Shown here: in pieces, positions 10,058-18,964 of the stretch
Numbering within the stretch: the stretch's first letter is position 1
Layout of the letters: each line of letters begins with the position of its first letter
Notes under the pieces: model-generated
What the model was told of the DNA's origin: nothing
The model's input: the letters and a program-made list of their open reading frames with translations, nothing else
Databases searched by the model: none
Made by a program: the position numbers and the translations under genes
NCBI RefSeq assembly: GCF_037094685.1
Contig: NZ_CP146614.1
Span: 4,898,001 to 4,962,000, forward strand
DNA: 64,000 nt
Direction of reading: 5' to 3'
Source: Massilia sp. METH4
GTDB taxonomy: Bacteria > Pseudomonadota > Gammaproteobacteria > Burkholderiales > Burkholderiaceae_D

Positions 10058-10206
10058 GGGCGCGGGCGGAGCTGTCGGGGTGATTGGATGCGCTACCGGC
10101 CCACGGGGCGAAATCCGGCGCCGTACGCGTTTTTCCCAGCCATGCCAAACTAGCATTCCGACGGCCGCGCCACCGCGGCCATCACCCGCACAAGGAGAGA
10201 CAACGC

Positions 10207-11043
10207 ATGAGTGACACGACGCAATACGTACCCCCCGCCGTCTGGACCCCTCCGGCCTCGTCCGGCGGCACGTTCGCCAACATCAACCGCCCCGTGGCGG
10301 GCGCCACGCACGACAAGGAACTGCCGGTCGGCGAGCACCCGCTGCAACTGTATTCGCTCGGCACGCCGAACGGCCAGAAGGTGACGATCCTGCTGGAAGA
10401 GCTGCTGGCCGCCGGCCATGCGGGCGCCGAGTACGACGCCTGGCTGATTCGCATCGGCGAGGGCGAGCAGTTCGGCAGCGGTTTCGTGGAGGTGAATCCG
10501 AATTCGAAGATTCCCGCGCTGGTGGATCGCGGCGGCGCCGAGCCGCTGCGCGTGTTCGAATCCGGTTCCATCCTCGTCTACCTGGCCGAGAAGTTCGGCG
10601 CCTTCCTGCCGAAGGAAACGCGGGCTCGCACGGAAACGCTGAACTGGCTGTTCTGGCAGATGGGTTCCGCCCCGTTCGTCGGCGGCGGCTTCGGCCACTT
10701 CTATGCCTACGCGCCGGAAAAGCTGCAATACCCGATCGACCGCTATGCGATGGAAACCAAGCGCCAGCTCGACGTGCTGGACCGCCAGCTGGCAGCGCAG
10801 CGCTTCGTGGCCGGCGACGAATACACGATCGCCGACATGGCGATCTGGCCCTGGTATGGCCTGCTGGTGCTGGGCGAGCTGTATGGCGCCGGCGAATTCC
10901 TCGCCGTGCACGAGTACGCGAACGTGCGGCGCTGGGCCGACGAAGTGGCGGCGCGGCCGGCCGTGCAGCGCGGCCGGCGCGTTAACCGGCTGCAGGGCGA
11001 GCGCCAGGTGCCGGAGCGGCACAGCGCGGCCGATCTCGACTGA
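10207..11043 (+). CDS. yghU: YghU-type glutathione S-transferase / disulfide-bond oxidoreductase
   Basis: A 278-residue cytosolic protein that matches the E. coli YghU family along its length: FANINRPVAG and LPVGEHPLQLYSLGTPNGQK near the N terminus, the NPNSKIPALVD cis-proline region, FESGSILVYLAEKFG, and the helical domain FVAGDEYTIADMAIWPWYG. YghU enzymes bind two glutathione molecules and show disulfide reductase and peroxidase activity with little classic transferase activity. The start at 10207 has AAGGAGAG upstream; upstream in-frame codons lack one. It reads as a stand-alone gene, convergent with the PEP-CTERM gene. Confidence 0.93.
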   Translation: MSDTTQYVPPAVWTPPASSGGTFANINRPVAGATHDKELPVGEHPLQLYSLGTPNGQKVTILLEELLAAGHAGAEYDAWLIRIGEGEQFGSGFVEVNPNSKIPALVDRGGAEPLRVFESGSILVYLAEKFGAFLPKETRARTETLNWLFWQMGSAPFVGGGFGHFYAYAPEKLQYPIDRYAMETKRQLDVLDRQLAAQRFVAGDEYTIADMAIWPWYGLLVLGELYGAGEFLAVHEYANVRRWADEVAARPAVQRGRRVNRLQGERQVPERHSAADLD

Positions 11044-11120
11044 GGCGAAACCTCAAGAGTCGGCGAAATGCGCAGGAGCCGGCGGCGCCGGGTTTTCGGC
11101 GAATATCCCTGATCGAGGAC

Positions 11121-11174
11121 GAGAAAACCGGCGTTCCACCGCTGCGGCGGACCGACCTGAAGGTGTCCGACACC
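11121..11174. repeat. Degenerate dispersed palindrome
   Basis: GAGAAAACCGGCGTTCCACC on the left and GGTGTCCGACACC on the right resemble the GGGAAAACCGGTGTCGGACACC arrangement of the better copies, but the left arm is eroded. It lies between the convergent YghU and PEP-CTERM genes. Confidence 0.45.
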
Positions 11175-11206
11175 AGTCGGGACACCAGCGACGCCGGCGT
11201 CCCGTA

Positions 11207-11899
11207 TCAGCCCCTGGCGCGGCGGCGCGCGGCGAAGCCGACCAGGCCGAGGCCCAGGCCCAGCATGCCGTAGGTGGCTGGTTCCGGCACGGCCGTCGCC
11301 ACCACGATCGTCTGCGATCCCGTCATGGTGTACTGCGTGAACCTGTAATCTTGCTCGACCGGATCGGTCGACGTGGTCGCGTAGCCGATCATTTGCGCGG
11401 CGCGGTTCAGGTACACGTAGTTCTCGGAGCGGTTGGTGCCGTTCCAGGTGCCCTTGCCGTTGTCCCACCCGAACGACAGCGTGCCGGTCCTCAGGTTGGC
11501 GTCGTCGTTGTTCAGCTCCCACAGCGCCAGCTGGAAGCTCAGGCTCTCGGTGACGGAACCCGCGTCGGTGCCGCCGATGCCGGAGTAGTAATGCGAGTAC
11601 AGCCGGGAGATCGCGCCCTGCTTGCTCGCCGCGAAGCTGAAAGTGCCATCGTAGGAATGGTTGGCGGTGTCGACGTTCAGCGCAATGCCCGGTTCCACGC
11701 ACAGGGCCTGGAAGACCTTGCCGTCCGGGGTCGTCACATCCCAGGTCTGCAGGCTGATCGTCCGTGCGGTGGTGAAGTTGGAGGTGGTGCGCAGCGAGAC
11801 GGAGGCACCCAGGTGCGTCTGGACAGTGCCTGCGCTGGCGGTCGAGAGCATGGCGGCGCCCAGGGCGAAGGCGGACAGTTTCAGGATGGTGTGGTTCAT
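11207..11899 (-). CDS. PEP-CTERM-sorted exported protein
   Basis: A 230-residue secreted protein with an N-terminal signal peptide (cleavage near STASAG, about residue 24) and a C-terminal PEP-CTERM tail: VPEPATYGMLGLG, a short hydrophobic helix and RRRARG. Such proteins are processed by exosortase and usually go to the cell surface or exopolysaccharide matrix. The middle part is beta-rich with no recognised domain. No exosortase gene is in the window. The start at 11899 (MNHTILKLS) directly precedes the signal sequence; ribosome-site support is poor. It lies 63 bases after the SdrD-like gene on the same strand and may be co-transcribed. Confidence 0.85.
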   Translation of the reverse strand: MNHTILKLSAFALGAAMLSTASAGTVQTHLGASVSLRTTSNFTTARTISLQTWDVTTPDGKVFQALCVEPGIALNVDTANHSYDGTFSFAASKQGAISRLYSHYYSGIGGTDAGSVTESLSFQLALWELNNDDANLRTGTLSFGWDNGKGTWNGTNRSENYVYLNRAAQMIGYATTSTDPVEQDYRFTQYTMTGSQTIVVATAVPEPATYGMLGLGLGLVGFAARRRARG

Positions 11900-11962
11900 G
11901 TGTGTTATCGGTATGGTTGTCGTGGTGCCGGTCCCGCGGGACCGGCCTGTCATGATGCGGCG

Positions 11963-14900
11963 TCAGGCGACGACGGTGGCGGTCTGGCCGATCAGCTGGG
12001 CCATGTTCGCCGCGTCGATGCCGGCGGCGGCCGCGTCGCCGGCCGCCACGTTGAAGTACACGTCCGTCATCGATACGTCGTGGCCGTTGACGGTGGCGCT
12101 GCTGCGTTCCAGATGCAGGTTGCCGTTGGCGTCCAGGAACGGCAGTTCCTCGAACGCGACGGCCAGCGATGTCACGCCCGCAGCGGCCAGCGAGACCAGC
12201 TCGCCCGCGTCGGTGGCGCCGTTGCTGTTGGCATCCCGCCACAGCGTGAGCGTGCCGAATTGCGCGTCGCATGCCGTCACGAAGCCATCGCCATCGCTGT
12301 CGAACGAAGCCAGCTTGGCAAAGCCGCTGCCCTTGCTGGCGCCGCCGAACAGCTCGGAAATATCGTCGATCCGGCCGTTGCCGTTGGCGTCGATGGCCAG
12401 GAAGGCGTCGCCGGACGACAGCCAGCCCGACTTGATCGCGCTGCCCGTGCCCAGCAGGTCGAAGCTGCCGGCGAAATCGGCGCGCGCGATGGTGTGGATG
12501 CCGTTGCCATCCAGGTCGATCGCGATCGGCGTGATCGCCGCGTCCCAGCTCATGTCGTTTTCGCCGGAGGACAGGAACGTCGCATCGGTGCGCGTCACGT
12601 TCACCTTGCCGATGCCGTCGCCGTTCACGTCGGAGTCGGCGGCGTCGTTGCTGCCGGCGTTCTTGACGCCCCACTTCCAGTCGTTCATGGCATACGTGTA
12701 GCCCCGGCTGTCGGTGAAGCGCACGTCGGTCTTGTCGAACTTCAGGTAGTAGCTGCCCGGATCGAGGTTGCTGAACAGGTAGCTGCCGCGCGCATCCGTC
12801 GTGGTGCTGGCCAGCAGCTTGTTGCTGCCGGCTTCATAGAGCATGACCTTGATCCTGCCGATGCCTTCCTCGCCCGTGTCCTGCACGCCGTTGTGGTTGG
12901 CGTCGCGCCATACCTTGTCGCCGATGCTGGCCTTGCGGTACAGGCCCGCGTCCAGGTCGGTCTTCTGCTGGCCCGCGGCCAGCTGGAACACGCCGCTGCC
13001 GGCCACGGAAGACGTGGCGGAGAGGTTGGTGAAGTCGGAATCGAGGCTGTCCGACCCCACGTTCGCCTTGGTCACATGCCAGTTGGCCGCGCGCGTCACT
13101 TCCACGCTGTAGGCGCCGGCGGCCAGCTTGCCGAACGCATAGCTGCCGTCGGCCGCGGTGACCGTGGTGGCCTTCAGCACGTGGTTGGCGTCGTACAGCT
13201 TGACGGTCACGCCGCCGATGCCGCATTCGCCGGCATCCTGCACGCCGTCGAAGTCGCTGTCTTCCCACACCGTGCTGCGGATCGCCGCCTGCACCAGGCC
13301 GGCATCCAGCGATTTCACCACGTCGCCCGCCCCGACGGTAACGCTGCCCAGGTTGCCGCGCGCGTCGGCATTGCTGTCGCTGGACGACCAGGTGGCATAC
13401 TGCCTGGTCACGGCGTAGCCGTCCGGCGTCTGCATGCTCACGCTGTAGGTACCGGCGGCGGCGAAGAACTTGTAGTAGCCGTAGGCGTCGGTCCTGGTGG
13501 TCGCCACGACGTCGCCGCCCGCGTCTCTCAGGGTCATGAGCACGTTGGCCACGCCGGCTTCGCCGCTGTCCTGCGCGCCGTCGGCATCGCTGTCGAGCCA
13601 GACGCGGTCGCCGATGGTCGCGGCCTGCGCAACGCCGGCGTCCACGCTCGTGTTGTTCTCGCCGGAGACCAGCGTGACCTGCTGCGACCGGCCGCTGGCG
13701 TCGATGTCGGAATCGCGGGCGTCGTCGCTCCCGGCGTTCTGTTTCGTCACCACGTAGCCCGCCGGCAGGGCGGAGGTATCGAACTGCACGCTGTAGGTGC
13801 CCGGTTTCAGGCCCGTGAAGGCGTACAGGCCGTTGGCATCGCTGGTGGTGGCGGCGATCGCCTTGCCCGCCGCGTCCAGCAGCGTCACCCTGGCGCCCTG
13901 GATGCCGCTCTCGCCGGCATCCTGGATGCCGTCGCCATCGCAGTCGAACCACACCTTGTTGCCCAGCGAGGCCGCGCGGTACACGCCGGCATCGGCCGGA
14001 TCGGTCGTCGCGCCGGCCCGCACCGTGAAGAGGGCCGAGGTGCCGGTGGCATCGACGTCGCTGTCGACTGCATCGTTCGTGCCCGCATCCTGGCCAGTAA
14101 AGGTGTAGCCGGCCGGCTTGGCCACCTGCACCGTGTAATTGCCCGCGGCGGTCGTGAACGTGTAGTTGCCCTGCGCGTCCGTGGTCGTGCTGGCGACCTT
14201 GTCACCCTTGGCGTCCACCAGGGTCACGGTTGCGCCGGCGACGCCGGTTTCGCCGCTGTCCTGCATGCCGTTGCCGTTCCTGTCTTCCCAGACCGTGCTG
14301 GCGATGGTGCCGTGCTCGATCACGGCCGGGGCCTCGAAGACGGCGCCCTGGCCGGACGCCAGCGTCACCTGGCTGGTCGTGCCGCTGCCGGAGGCGAACC
14401 TGGCGCCGGCCGGCAGGGTGGCGGCGTCGAACTGCAGGCTGTACGTGCCCGGCTTCAGGTCGCCGAACTGGTACTGGCCGTTCGCGTCGGTGGCGGCCGT
14501 GGCGACCACGTTGCCCTGTGCATCGAGCAGCTTCACGGTCACGTTGGCGATGCCGGCTTCGCCGGTGTCCAGCGCGCCGTCGGCATCGGCGTCAAGGAAC
14601 ACCGTGCTGTTTATGCTGGCATGGCGGTACAGGCCCGCGTCGGCATTGCTGACCACGTCGCCCTTGGCGACGGTGATCGCGCCGGTCAGGCCGCTCGCGT
14701 CGATGTCGCTGTCCACGGCGGTGTCGCCGCCCGCGCCCTTGGCGGTGGCGACATAACCTTTCGGGGCCGTGATCGCCACCACGTAGGTGCCATTGCCCAC
14801 TTCGAACCGGTAGTGGCCGTCCGCGTCGGTGGTGGTGGTCTCGATGACGTTGCCGCCGGCATCGCGCAGCGCCACGCCGACGCCGGCGATGCCCGCTTCG

Positions 14901-15691
14901 CCCGCGTCCTGGATACCGTTGCCGTTATCGTCTTCCCAGACGGTGTCGCCGATCGTGGCCAGGGTCGCGCCGCCGCTGCCGGGATTGCCGCCGGGGGGCG
15001 TGATGACCGGCACCGGCACCTTGAACGACAGGTAGTTCGTTGCCACGCTGGTGTCCTGCGCTCCGGTGCCGGCCAGGCCGCCGTTGTCGCGCACGTGGAA
15101 ACCCAGTTCCACGACACCGCCGGAGGTGCCGCTCGGCACGAAGGCGAGCCTGCCCGCGGCGATGTCGGCCACGCCGATCTCGCTGCCCGCCGCCACGGCC
15201 TGGCCATCGAGCGTGATGGTGCCGTCCGCCGGCAGCGATTCGATGATGACGGACTTGAATGCGTGGCCCTCGACGGCGTCGACAAAACCGAAGTCGGCCG
15301 TGTCCAGCACCAGCGCGTCATGGCTGGCCAGCGTGAAGTCCTTGTCGACGCCCAGCGGGGCGTCGTTGACCGGATCGATGATGACACGCAGCTCCAGCGA
15401 CAGGTAATTGCCCCCGTCATCCTCGACCATGAACTGGAAGGTGGTGAACTCGCCGTTGTAGTTCGCCTGCCAGGCACCGGGGCGCACATAGATCTTGTCC
15501 GCGCCGACCAGGCCCAGCAGGGCAGTATCGCCCCAGGCCGTCTCGCCGTCGGGCAGGTCGGTGGACAGGTCGATGACTTCGATGGCGCGCGCCGTGGTGT
15601 AGCCGGCGTCGGCCAGGATGTCGCGCAGGGACAGTTCGACGGCGGTGTCTTCGTCGACGCGAATGGTACTGAAAAGTGCGATATCGCTCAT
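11963..15691 (-). CDS. Large calcium-binding surface protein with seven SdrD B-like repeats
   Basis: A 1242-residue protein. The N-terminal ~270 residues resemble cadherin-like tandem domains (DPVNDAP junction). Seven SdrD B/Cna-B-like repeats follow, each opening with a variant of ASIGDxVWxDxNxNGxQDxGE and containing ATTTDAxGxYxF and GTYxVxF segments; the acidic loops should bind calcium. The C-terminal ~170 residues have EF-hand-like DLDGNG, DANGNGRIDD and DSDGDGF loops and ELFGG, as in ends of RTX-type secreted proteins. There is no Sec signal peptide, so type I secretion is inferred, though no such transporter is present here. The start at 15691 gives MSDIALFST. Probable role: adhesion or biofilm matrix. 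Confidence 0.85.
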   Translation of the reverse strand: MSDIALFSTIRVDEDTAVELSLRDILADAGYTTARAIEVIDLSTDLPDGETAWGDTALLGLVGADKIYVRPGAWQANYNGEFTTFQFMVEDDGGNYLSLELRVIIDPVNDAPLGVDKDFTLASHDALVLDTADFGFVDAVEGHAFKSVIIESLPADGTITLDGQAVAAGSEIGVADIAAGRLAFVPSGTSGGVVELGFHVRDNGGLAGTGAQDTSVATNYLSFKVPVPVITPPGGNPGSGGATLATIGDTVWEDDNGNGIQDAGEAGIAGVGVALRDAGGNVIETTTTDADGHYRFEVGNGTYVVAITAPKGYVATAKGAGGDTAVDSDIDASGLTGAITVAKGDVVSNADAGLYRHASINSTVFLDADADGALDTGEAGIANVTVKLLDAQGNVVATAATDANGQYQFGDLKPGTYSLQFDAATLPAGARFASGSGTTSQVTLASGQGAVFEAPAVIEHGTIASTVWEDRNGNGMQDSGETGVAGATVTLVDAKGDKVASTTTDAQGNYTFTTAAGNYTVQVAKPAGYTFTGQDAGTNDAVDSDVDATGTSALFTVRAGATTDPADAGVYRAASLGNKVWFDCDGDGIQDAGESGIQGARVTLLDAAGKAIAATTSDANGLYAFTGLKPGTYSVQFDTSALPAGYVVTKQNAGSDDARDSDIDASGRSQQVTLVSGENNTSVDAGVAQAATIGDRVWLDSDADGAQDSGEAGVANVLMTLRDAGGDVVATTRTDAYGYYKFFAAAGTYSVSMQTPDGYAVTRQYATWSSSDSNADARGNLGSVTVGAGDVVKSLDAGLVQAAIRSTVWEDSDFDGVQDAGECGIGGVTVKLYDANHVLKATTVTAADGSYAFGKLAAGAYSVEVTRAANWHVTKANVGSDSLDSDFTNLSATSSVAGSGVFQLAAGQQKTDLDAGLYRKASIGDKVWRDANHNGVQDTGEEGIGRIKVMLYEAGSNKLLASTTTDARGSYLFSNLDPGSYYLKFDKTDVRFTDSRGYTYAMNDWKWGVKNAGSNDAADSDVNGDGIGKVNVTRTDATFLSSGENDMSWDAAITPIAIDLDGNGIHTIARADFAGSFDLLGTGSAIKSGWLSSGDAFLAIDANGNGRIDDISELFGGASKGSGFAKLASFDSDGDGFVTACDAQFGTLTLWRDANSNGATDAGELVSLAAAGVTSLAVAFEELPFLDANGNLHLERSSATVNGHDVSMTDVYFNVAAGDAAAAGIDAANMAQLIGQTATVVA

Positions 15692-16082
15692 GCAGTGTGC
15701 TCGAATGCCAGCCGGCGCATCGGGTCGATGCGAAAGCGGACGGGGTTGCCCTGGGACGCGGTACAGGAATTGGGTACAGCTTCTGCCGGGAAAAGAACGA
15801 GCGGCCGTATTGTTGCCACTCAAATATTTGTGTTGCCGATTGTACAGCAGCTTTGGTCTTCTTGGTAACAACTGTAAATAAAAGTTTTACACTTACAACA
15901 GGTGTTACATTCGTTTTAACGCCGAATCCACGCTTCTCGGGCCGGCCCAGTTCGGCAAATCCGTCAGATTTCCAGGCCATGGCGCACACGCGGCCCATCT
16001 TGCCTTGACGGAATGGCATCCCTGGCGCATCATGCGGCCCCTTGTCTGCTCAACTTGACTGCTCATCTTTTCGAACGAAGCC
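15692..16082. other. 391-base divergent intergenic region
   Basis: Contains an unusually AT-rich block (about 15815-15920) compared with its surroundings, where promoters for the divergent SdrD-like and HTH genes are expected. No specific operator or RNA gene was identified. Confidence 0.4.
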
Positions 16083-16616
16083 ATGGCCCTTCTTACCGTC
16101 ACCGAAGCCGCACGCCTAGCGCGTCGCAGCCGCGCCTCGATCTACCGCGACCTGGAAAAGGGCAGGCTGGACAAGGTGTTCACGGCCGACGGCGCGCTGA
16201 AGATCGATTCAGCCGCGCTGGCGCGCGCGTATGGCGAAATCGGCCGCCGCGAGGAACCGGGTGCGCCCGGCGCATCGCCGGCGGCGACGGACAAGGCGAT
16301 CCAGGCCGTGCTGCGCCAGGTCGATGCGCCGGACGCGGGCACCGGCCCGATGGCCGGCGAGGCGGAAGCGGCGCTGCTGCGCGAGCGGCTGGCGGCCTGC
16401 GAGCACCGCATCGCCTTATTGGAAAGAATCGCCCAGCTGGAAAAGGCGGCCCGGCAGGCCGCCGACGTGACGTGGCGCGAACGGGTCGAGGCGAAGGACG
16501 AGGTGATCGGCGCGCTGAAGCTGGCGCTGGCGAAGCTTCAGCAGCCGCAGGCGCGCGAGGAAGGCTGGCCCGCGTGGCATCACGCGGCCGGCGCGGAGAA
16601 GCGGGCGATCAACTGA
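16083..16616 (+). CDS. Helix-turn-helix protein with C-terminal coiled coil
   Basis: A 177-residue protein. Residues 1-55 form an excisionase/MerR-like helix-turn-helix (LTVTEAARLARRSRASIYRD, then LEKGRLDKVF). Residues about 95-165 are heptad-rich and predicted coiled coil. The layout recalls small plasmid-borne DNA-binding proteins annotated as entry-exclusion or replication-associated, but no plasmid or phage gene is nearby, so function is not assigned. Composition matches the neighbours. Its stop is followed 22 bases later by a compound palindromic repeat separating it from the convergent PPK2 gene. Confidence 0.65.
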   Translation: MALLTVTEAARLARRSRASIYRDLEKGRLDKVFTADGALKIDSAALARAYGEIGRREEPGAPGASPAATDKAIQAVLRQVDAPDAGTGPMAGEAEAALLRERLAACEHRIALLERIAQLEKAARQAADVTWRERVEAKDEVIGALKLALAKLQQPQAREEGWPAWHHAAGAEKRAIN

Positions 16617-16638
16617 CGAGGTGCGTGTCGTACCCATC

Positions 16639-16776
16639 GGTGTCAGACACGTTTTCCGGGGCCCTTCCCGGAAAACGTGTGTGACACCGGTTTTCCCGTG
16701 AGGCATTGACGGATATGGATGCCTCTCGGGAAAACCGGTGTCGGACACCATTCGCAAGCGAATGATGTCCGACACC
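16639..16776. repeat. Compound dispersed palindrome (two cores plus connecting arms)
   Basis: Core A (16639-16688) is GGTGTCAGACACGTTTTCCGG with its complementary arm; core B (16737-16776) is GGTGTCGGACACCATTCGC with its complement. The connector is itself an inverted repeat: GGTTTTCCCGTGAGGCAT (from 16687) and ATGCCTCTCGGGAAAACC (to 16738). This is the most complete unit of the family in the window and lies between convergent genes. Confidence 0.85.
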
Positions 16777-16813
16777 GGTACCCGACGGACGTCGACACAT
16801 CAGGCGCGGGCGC

Positions 16814-17731
16814 TCAATAACGCTCCGGCACGATGATTTCCTCCGGCACGGGCCGGCGCACATAATCCTCGTGGTACTCGCGCTCGGGCAGCGCGATCGA
16901 CGGCCGCTGCACTTCCTCGTAGGGGATCTGCGACAGCAGGTGGGCGATGCAGTTCAGGCGCGCCTTCTTCTTGTCCACGCCCTGTACGACCCACCAGCGC
17001 GCCTCGGGAATGTGCGTGCGCTCCAGCATGATCTCCTTCGCCTTCGTGTATTCCTCCCAGCGGCGGCGCGATTCCAGGTCCATCGGCGAGAGCTTCCACT
17101 GTTTCAGCGGATCGTGCAGGCGCGCCAGGAAGCGGGCGTTCTGCTCCTCGTCGGAGATCGAGAACCAGTACTTGATCAGCTGGACGCCCGAACGCACCAG
17201 CATGCGCTCGAATTCCGGCACCGTCTGGAAGAATTCCTCGTATTCTGCATCGGTGCAAAAGCCCATCACGCGTTCCACGCCGGCGCGGTTGTACCAGCTG
17301 CGGTCGAACAGCACGATCTCGCCGGCGGCCGGCAGGTGGCACACATAGCGCTGGAAATACCATTGCGTGCGTTCGCGGTCGTTCGGGGCGGGCAGGGCGA
17401 CCACGCGGCAGACGCGCGGGTTCAGGCGCTGGGCGATGCGCTTGATCACGCCGCCCTTGCCGGCCGCGTCGCGGCCCTCGAACAGGATCACCACGCGGTG
17501 CCCGGTGTGCACCACCCAGTCCTGCAGTTTCACCAGTTCCGCCTGCAGGCGGAACAGTTCGCGGAAGTAGGCGCGGCGCGCTTCCTTCTCCTCGTCGCTG
17601 CGCCCGCCCGCCGGCAGCAGCGTTTCCGGGTCCAGCTCGCGGTCGTCCAGCTCCAGTTCCAGTTCCTCGTCGTAGCTGTCGGCGATATCGCGCTGCATGC
17701 GGTGGATGACGTCTTGCGGGGTATTCAACAT
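16814..17731 (-). CDS. ppk2: Polyphosphate kinase 2
   Basis: A 305-residue cytosolic PPK2-family enzyme. The P-loop EGRDAAGKGG (residues 85-94), the lid segment RTQWYFQRYV (121-130) and the Walker B FDRSWYNRAGVE (142-153) are intact. PPK2 uses polyphosphate to phosphorylate nucleotides, typically GDP or ADP to GTP or ATP, and can run in reverse. Length and single-domain form fit class I. The start at 17731 has GCAGGAG upstream. It lies just downstream of the patatin gene on the same strand (62 bases) and could share its transcript, but no functional link is known. Confidence 0.93.
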   Translation of the reverse strand: MLNTPQDVIHRMQRDIADSYDEELELELDDRELDPETLLPAGGRSDEEKEARRAYFRELFRLQAELVKLQDWVVHTGHRVVILFEGRDAAGKGGVIKRIAQRLNPRVCRVVALPAPNDRERTQWYFQRYVCHLPAAGEIVLFDRSWYNRAGVERVMGFCTDAEYEEFFQTVPEFERMLVRSGVQLIKYWFSISDEEQNARFLARLHDPLKQWKLSPMDLESRRRWEEYTKAKEIMLERTHIPEARWWVVQGVDKKKARLNCIAHLLSQIPYEEVQRPSIALPEREYHEDYVRRPVPEEIIVPERY

Positions 17732-17793
17732 CGGCTGCTCCTGCGGTCTGAAGTCGTGGTGGCGGACTATACGCCGCCAACGTGACAGGATCG

Positions 17794-18843
17794 TTACGCG
17801 CGGCCCTCCGCCACCATGTCCGGCGCGAACACCCGCGCCGGATCGATCGTGGAACGGTGCCCCAGCGCGTCGCCATGCTCGCGCAGCCAGGTTTCCGCGG
17901 CGGCCGCGCCGTCATCGTGCAGTTTTTCCAGGAACCCCGCCTCGGAATTGAACTTGCTGGAGATGCCCACGTCCACCAGAGAATCGAGGCCGCTGATCAG
18001 GTGCAGGCGGGTCGGGTTGACCGCCACGCGGGCGGCCCGCTCTTCCTCGGAAAGTTGCTGGGTGTAGTAGAGCGAGCTGATCTCGCGGATGAAGGCGATG
18101 TTGAAGGCGATCTCGTTGGAGCGGTTGGCGATGTCGGCCTGGCTGCGCGGCAGGTCGTTGCGGGCGATCGGATTGTTCTGCACGACGATGATGTCGCGCG
18201 CCGGCCGTTCGAGCAACGGAAACAGCGGCGGGTTGGCGACATAGCTGCCATCCCAGTACAGCTCGCCGTCGATTTCCACGCCCGCGAACACAGTGGGCAG
18301 GCAGGCGGAGGCGACGACTCTTTGGACGTCGAGTTCGCGCCGCTTGAAGATCTTGCCCATGCCGGTGCGCACGTTGGTGGCGGCGATGAACAGCTCGAAT
18401 TCCTCGCAGCCGCGCACCCGCTCGAAGTCGATCATCGTGGCGATGAACTGTTTCAATGGATTGATCGTCATCGGCGCGTGCGTCACGGGGCCGATGAGGG
18501 CCCCCATCATTTCCATTGCGTGGTAGGCGGGCGTGTAATCCATCACCCAGCGGCCCGACAGGCGGTCGATCGGCGAACGCTGCAAGGGGCTGAGCAGCGT
18601 GACCTGGCCCAGCGTCGTCCAGAAGCGGCGCAGCGCCGCCTGGGCACCGCGGCGGCCGCCGCCGTAGGCATAGCCATCGGCGGCGACGACGGCGTTGATC
18701 GCGCCGGCGCTGCTACCGGTCAGGGAATCGATGGTGAGCCGCTCCTCGTCGAGCAGCCGGTCCAGCACGCCCCAGGTGAAGGCGCCGTAGGTGCCGCCGC
18801 CCTGCAGGGCGAGGCTGACGAATTTCGGTGTCGTGATGTGCAA
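17794..18843 (-). CDS. Patatin-like phospholipase
   Basis: A 349-residue patatin-fold hydrolase with the oxyanion motif LQGGGTYGAF (residues 13-22), nucleophile elbow GSSAG (S45) and catalytic aspartate in WDGSY (D198), so the Ser-Asp dyad is complete. It should hydrolyse acyl esters of phospholipids or stored lipids. The protein has no signal peptide and is probably cytosolic or membrane-peripheral. The start is not certain: TTG at 18843 follows CCGGGGGATT at sensible spacing and begins MHITTPKF; another TTG at 18888 would add 15 residues without a ribosome site. No ATG is available in this region. Confidence 0.87.
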   Translation of the reverse strand: MHITTPKFVSLALQGGGTYGAFTWGVLDRLLDEERLTIDSLTGSSAGAINAVVAADGYAYGGGRRGAQAALRRFWTTLGQVTLLSPLQRSPIDRLSGRWVMDYTPAYHAMEMMGALIGPVTHAPMTINPLKQFIATMIDFERVRGCEEFELFIAATNVRTGMGKIFKRRELDVQRVVASACLPTVFAGVEIDGELYWDGSYVANPPLFPLLERPARDIIVVQNNPIARNDLPRSQADIANRSNEIAFNIAFIREISSLYYTQQLSEEERAARVAVNPTRLHLISGLDSLVDVGISSKFNSEAGFLEKLHDDGAAAAETWLREHGDALGHRSTIDPARVFAPDMVAEGRA

Positions 18844-18929
18844 GGCAATCCCCCGGAAAAAAGGGGCGGCCGGAATGGCCGCTTGCAAATACTGTATTGG
18901 GTTTCGCGAACCGGCGGCGCTACGGTCGA

Positions 18930-18961
18930 GGCGGGGCGCGCGCCAGGGCGCACGCCCCGCC
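18930..18961 (-). terminator. GC-rich hairpin after the MFS gene
   Basis: GGCGGGGCG and CGCCCCGCC form a 9-bp stem with a 14-base loop, starting 4 bases past the stop codon of the minus-strand MFS gene. There is no T-run, so the terminator call is tentative. Confidence 0.4.
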
Positions 18962-18964
18962 GGG

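Noticed and set aside
12834..15035. Possible CRISPR array or tandem DNA repeat in the SdrD-like gene
   Set aside because: The periodicity is at protein-domain level (about 110-120 residues); units are diverged and there are no short identical repeats with unique spacers.
10703..15868. Very long plus-strand open frame opposite the SdrD-like gene
   Set aside because: It is the antisense frame of a repetitive GC-rich gene; the product is low-complexity, lacks domains and overlaps several real genes.
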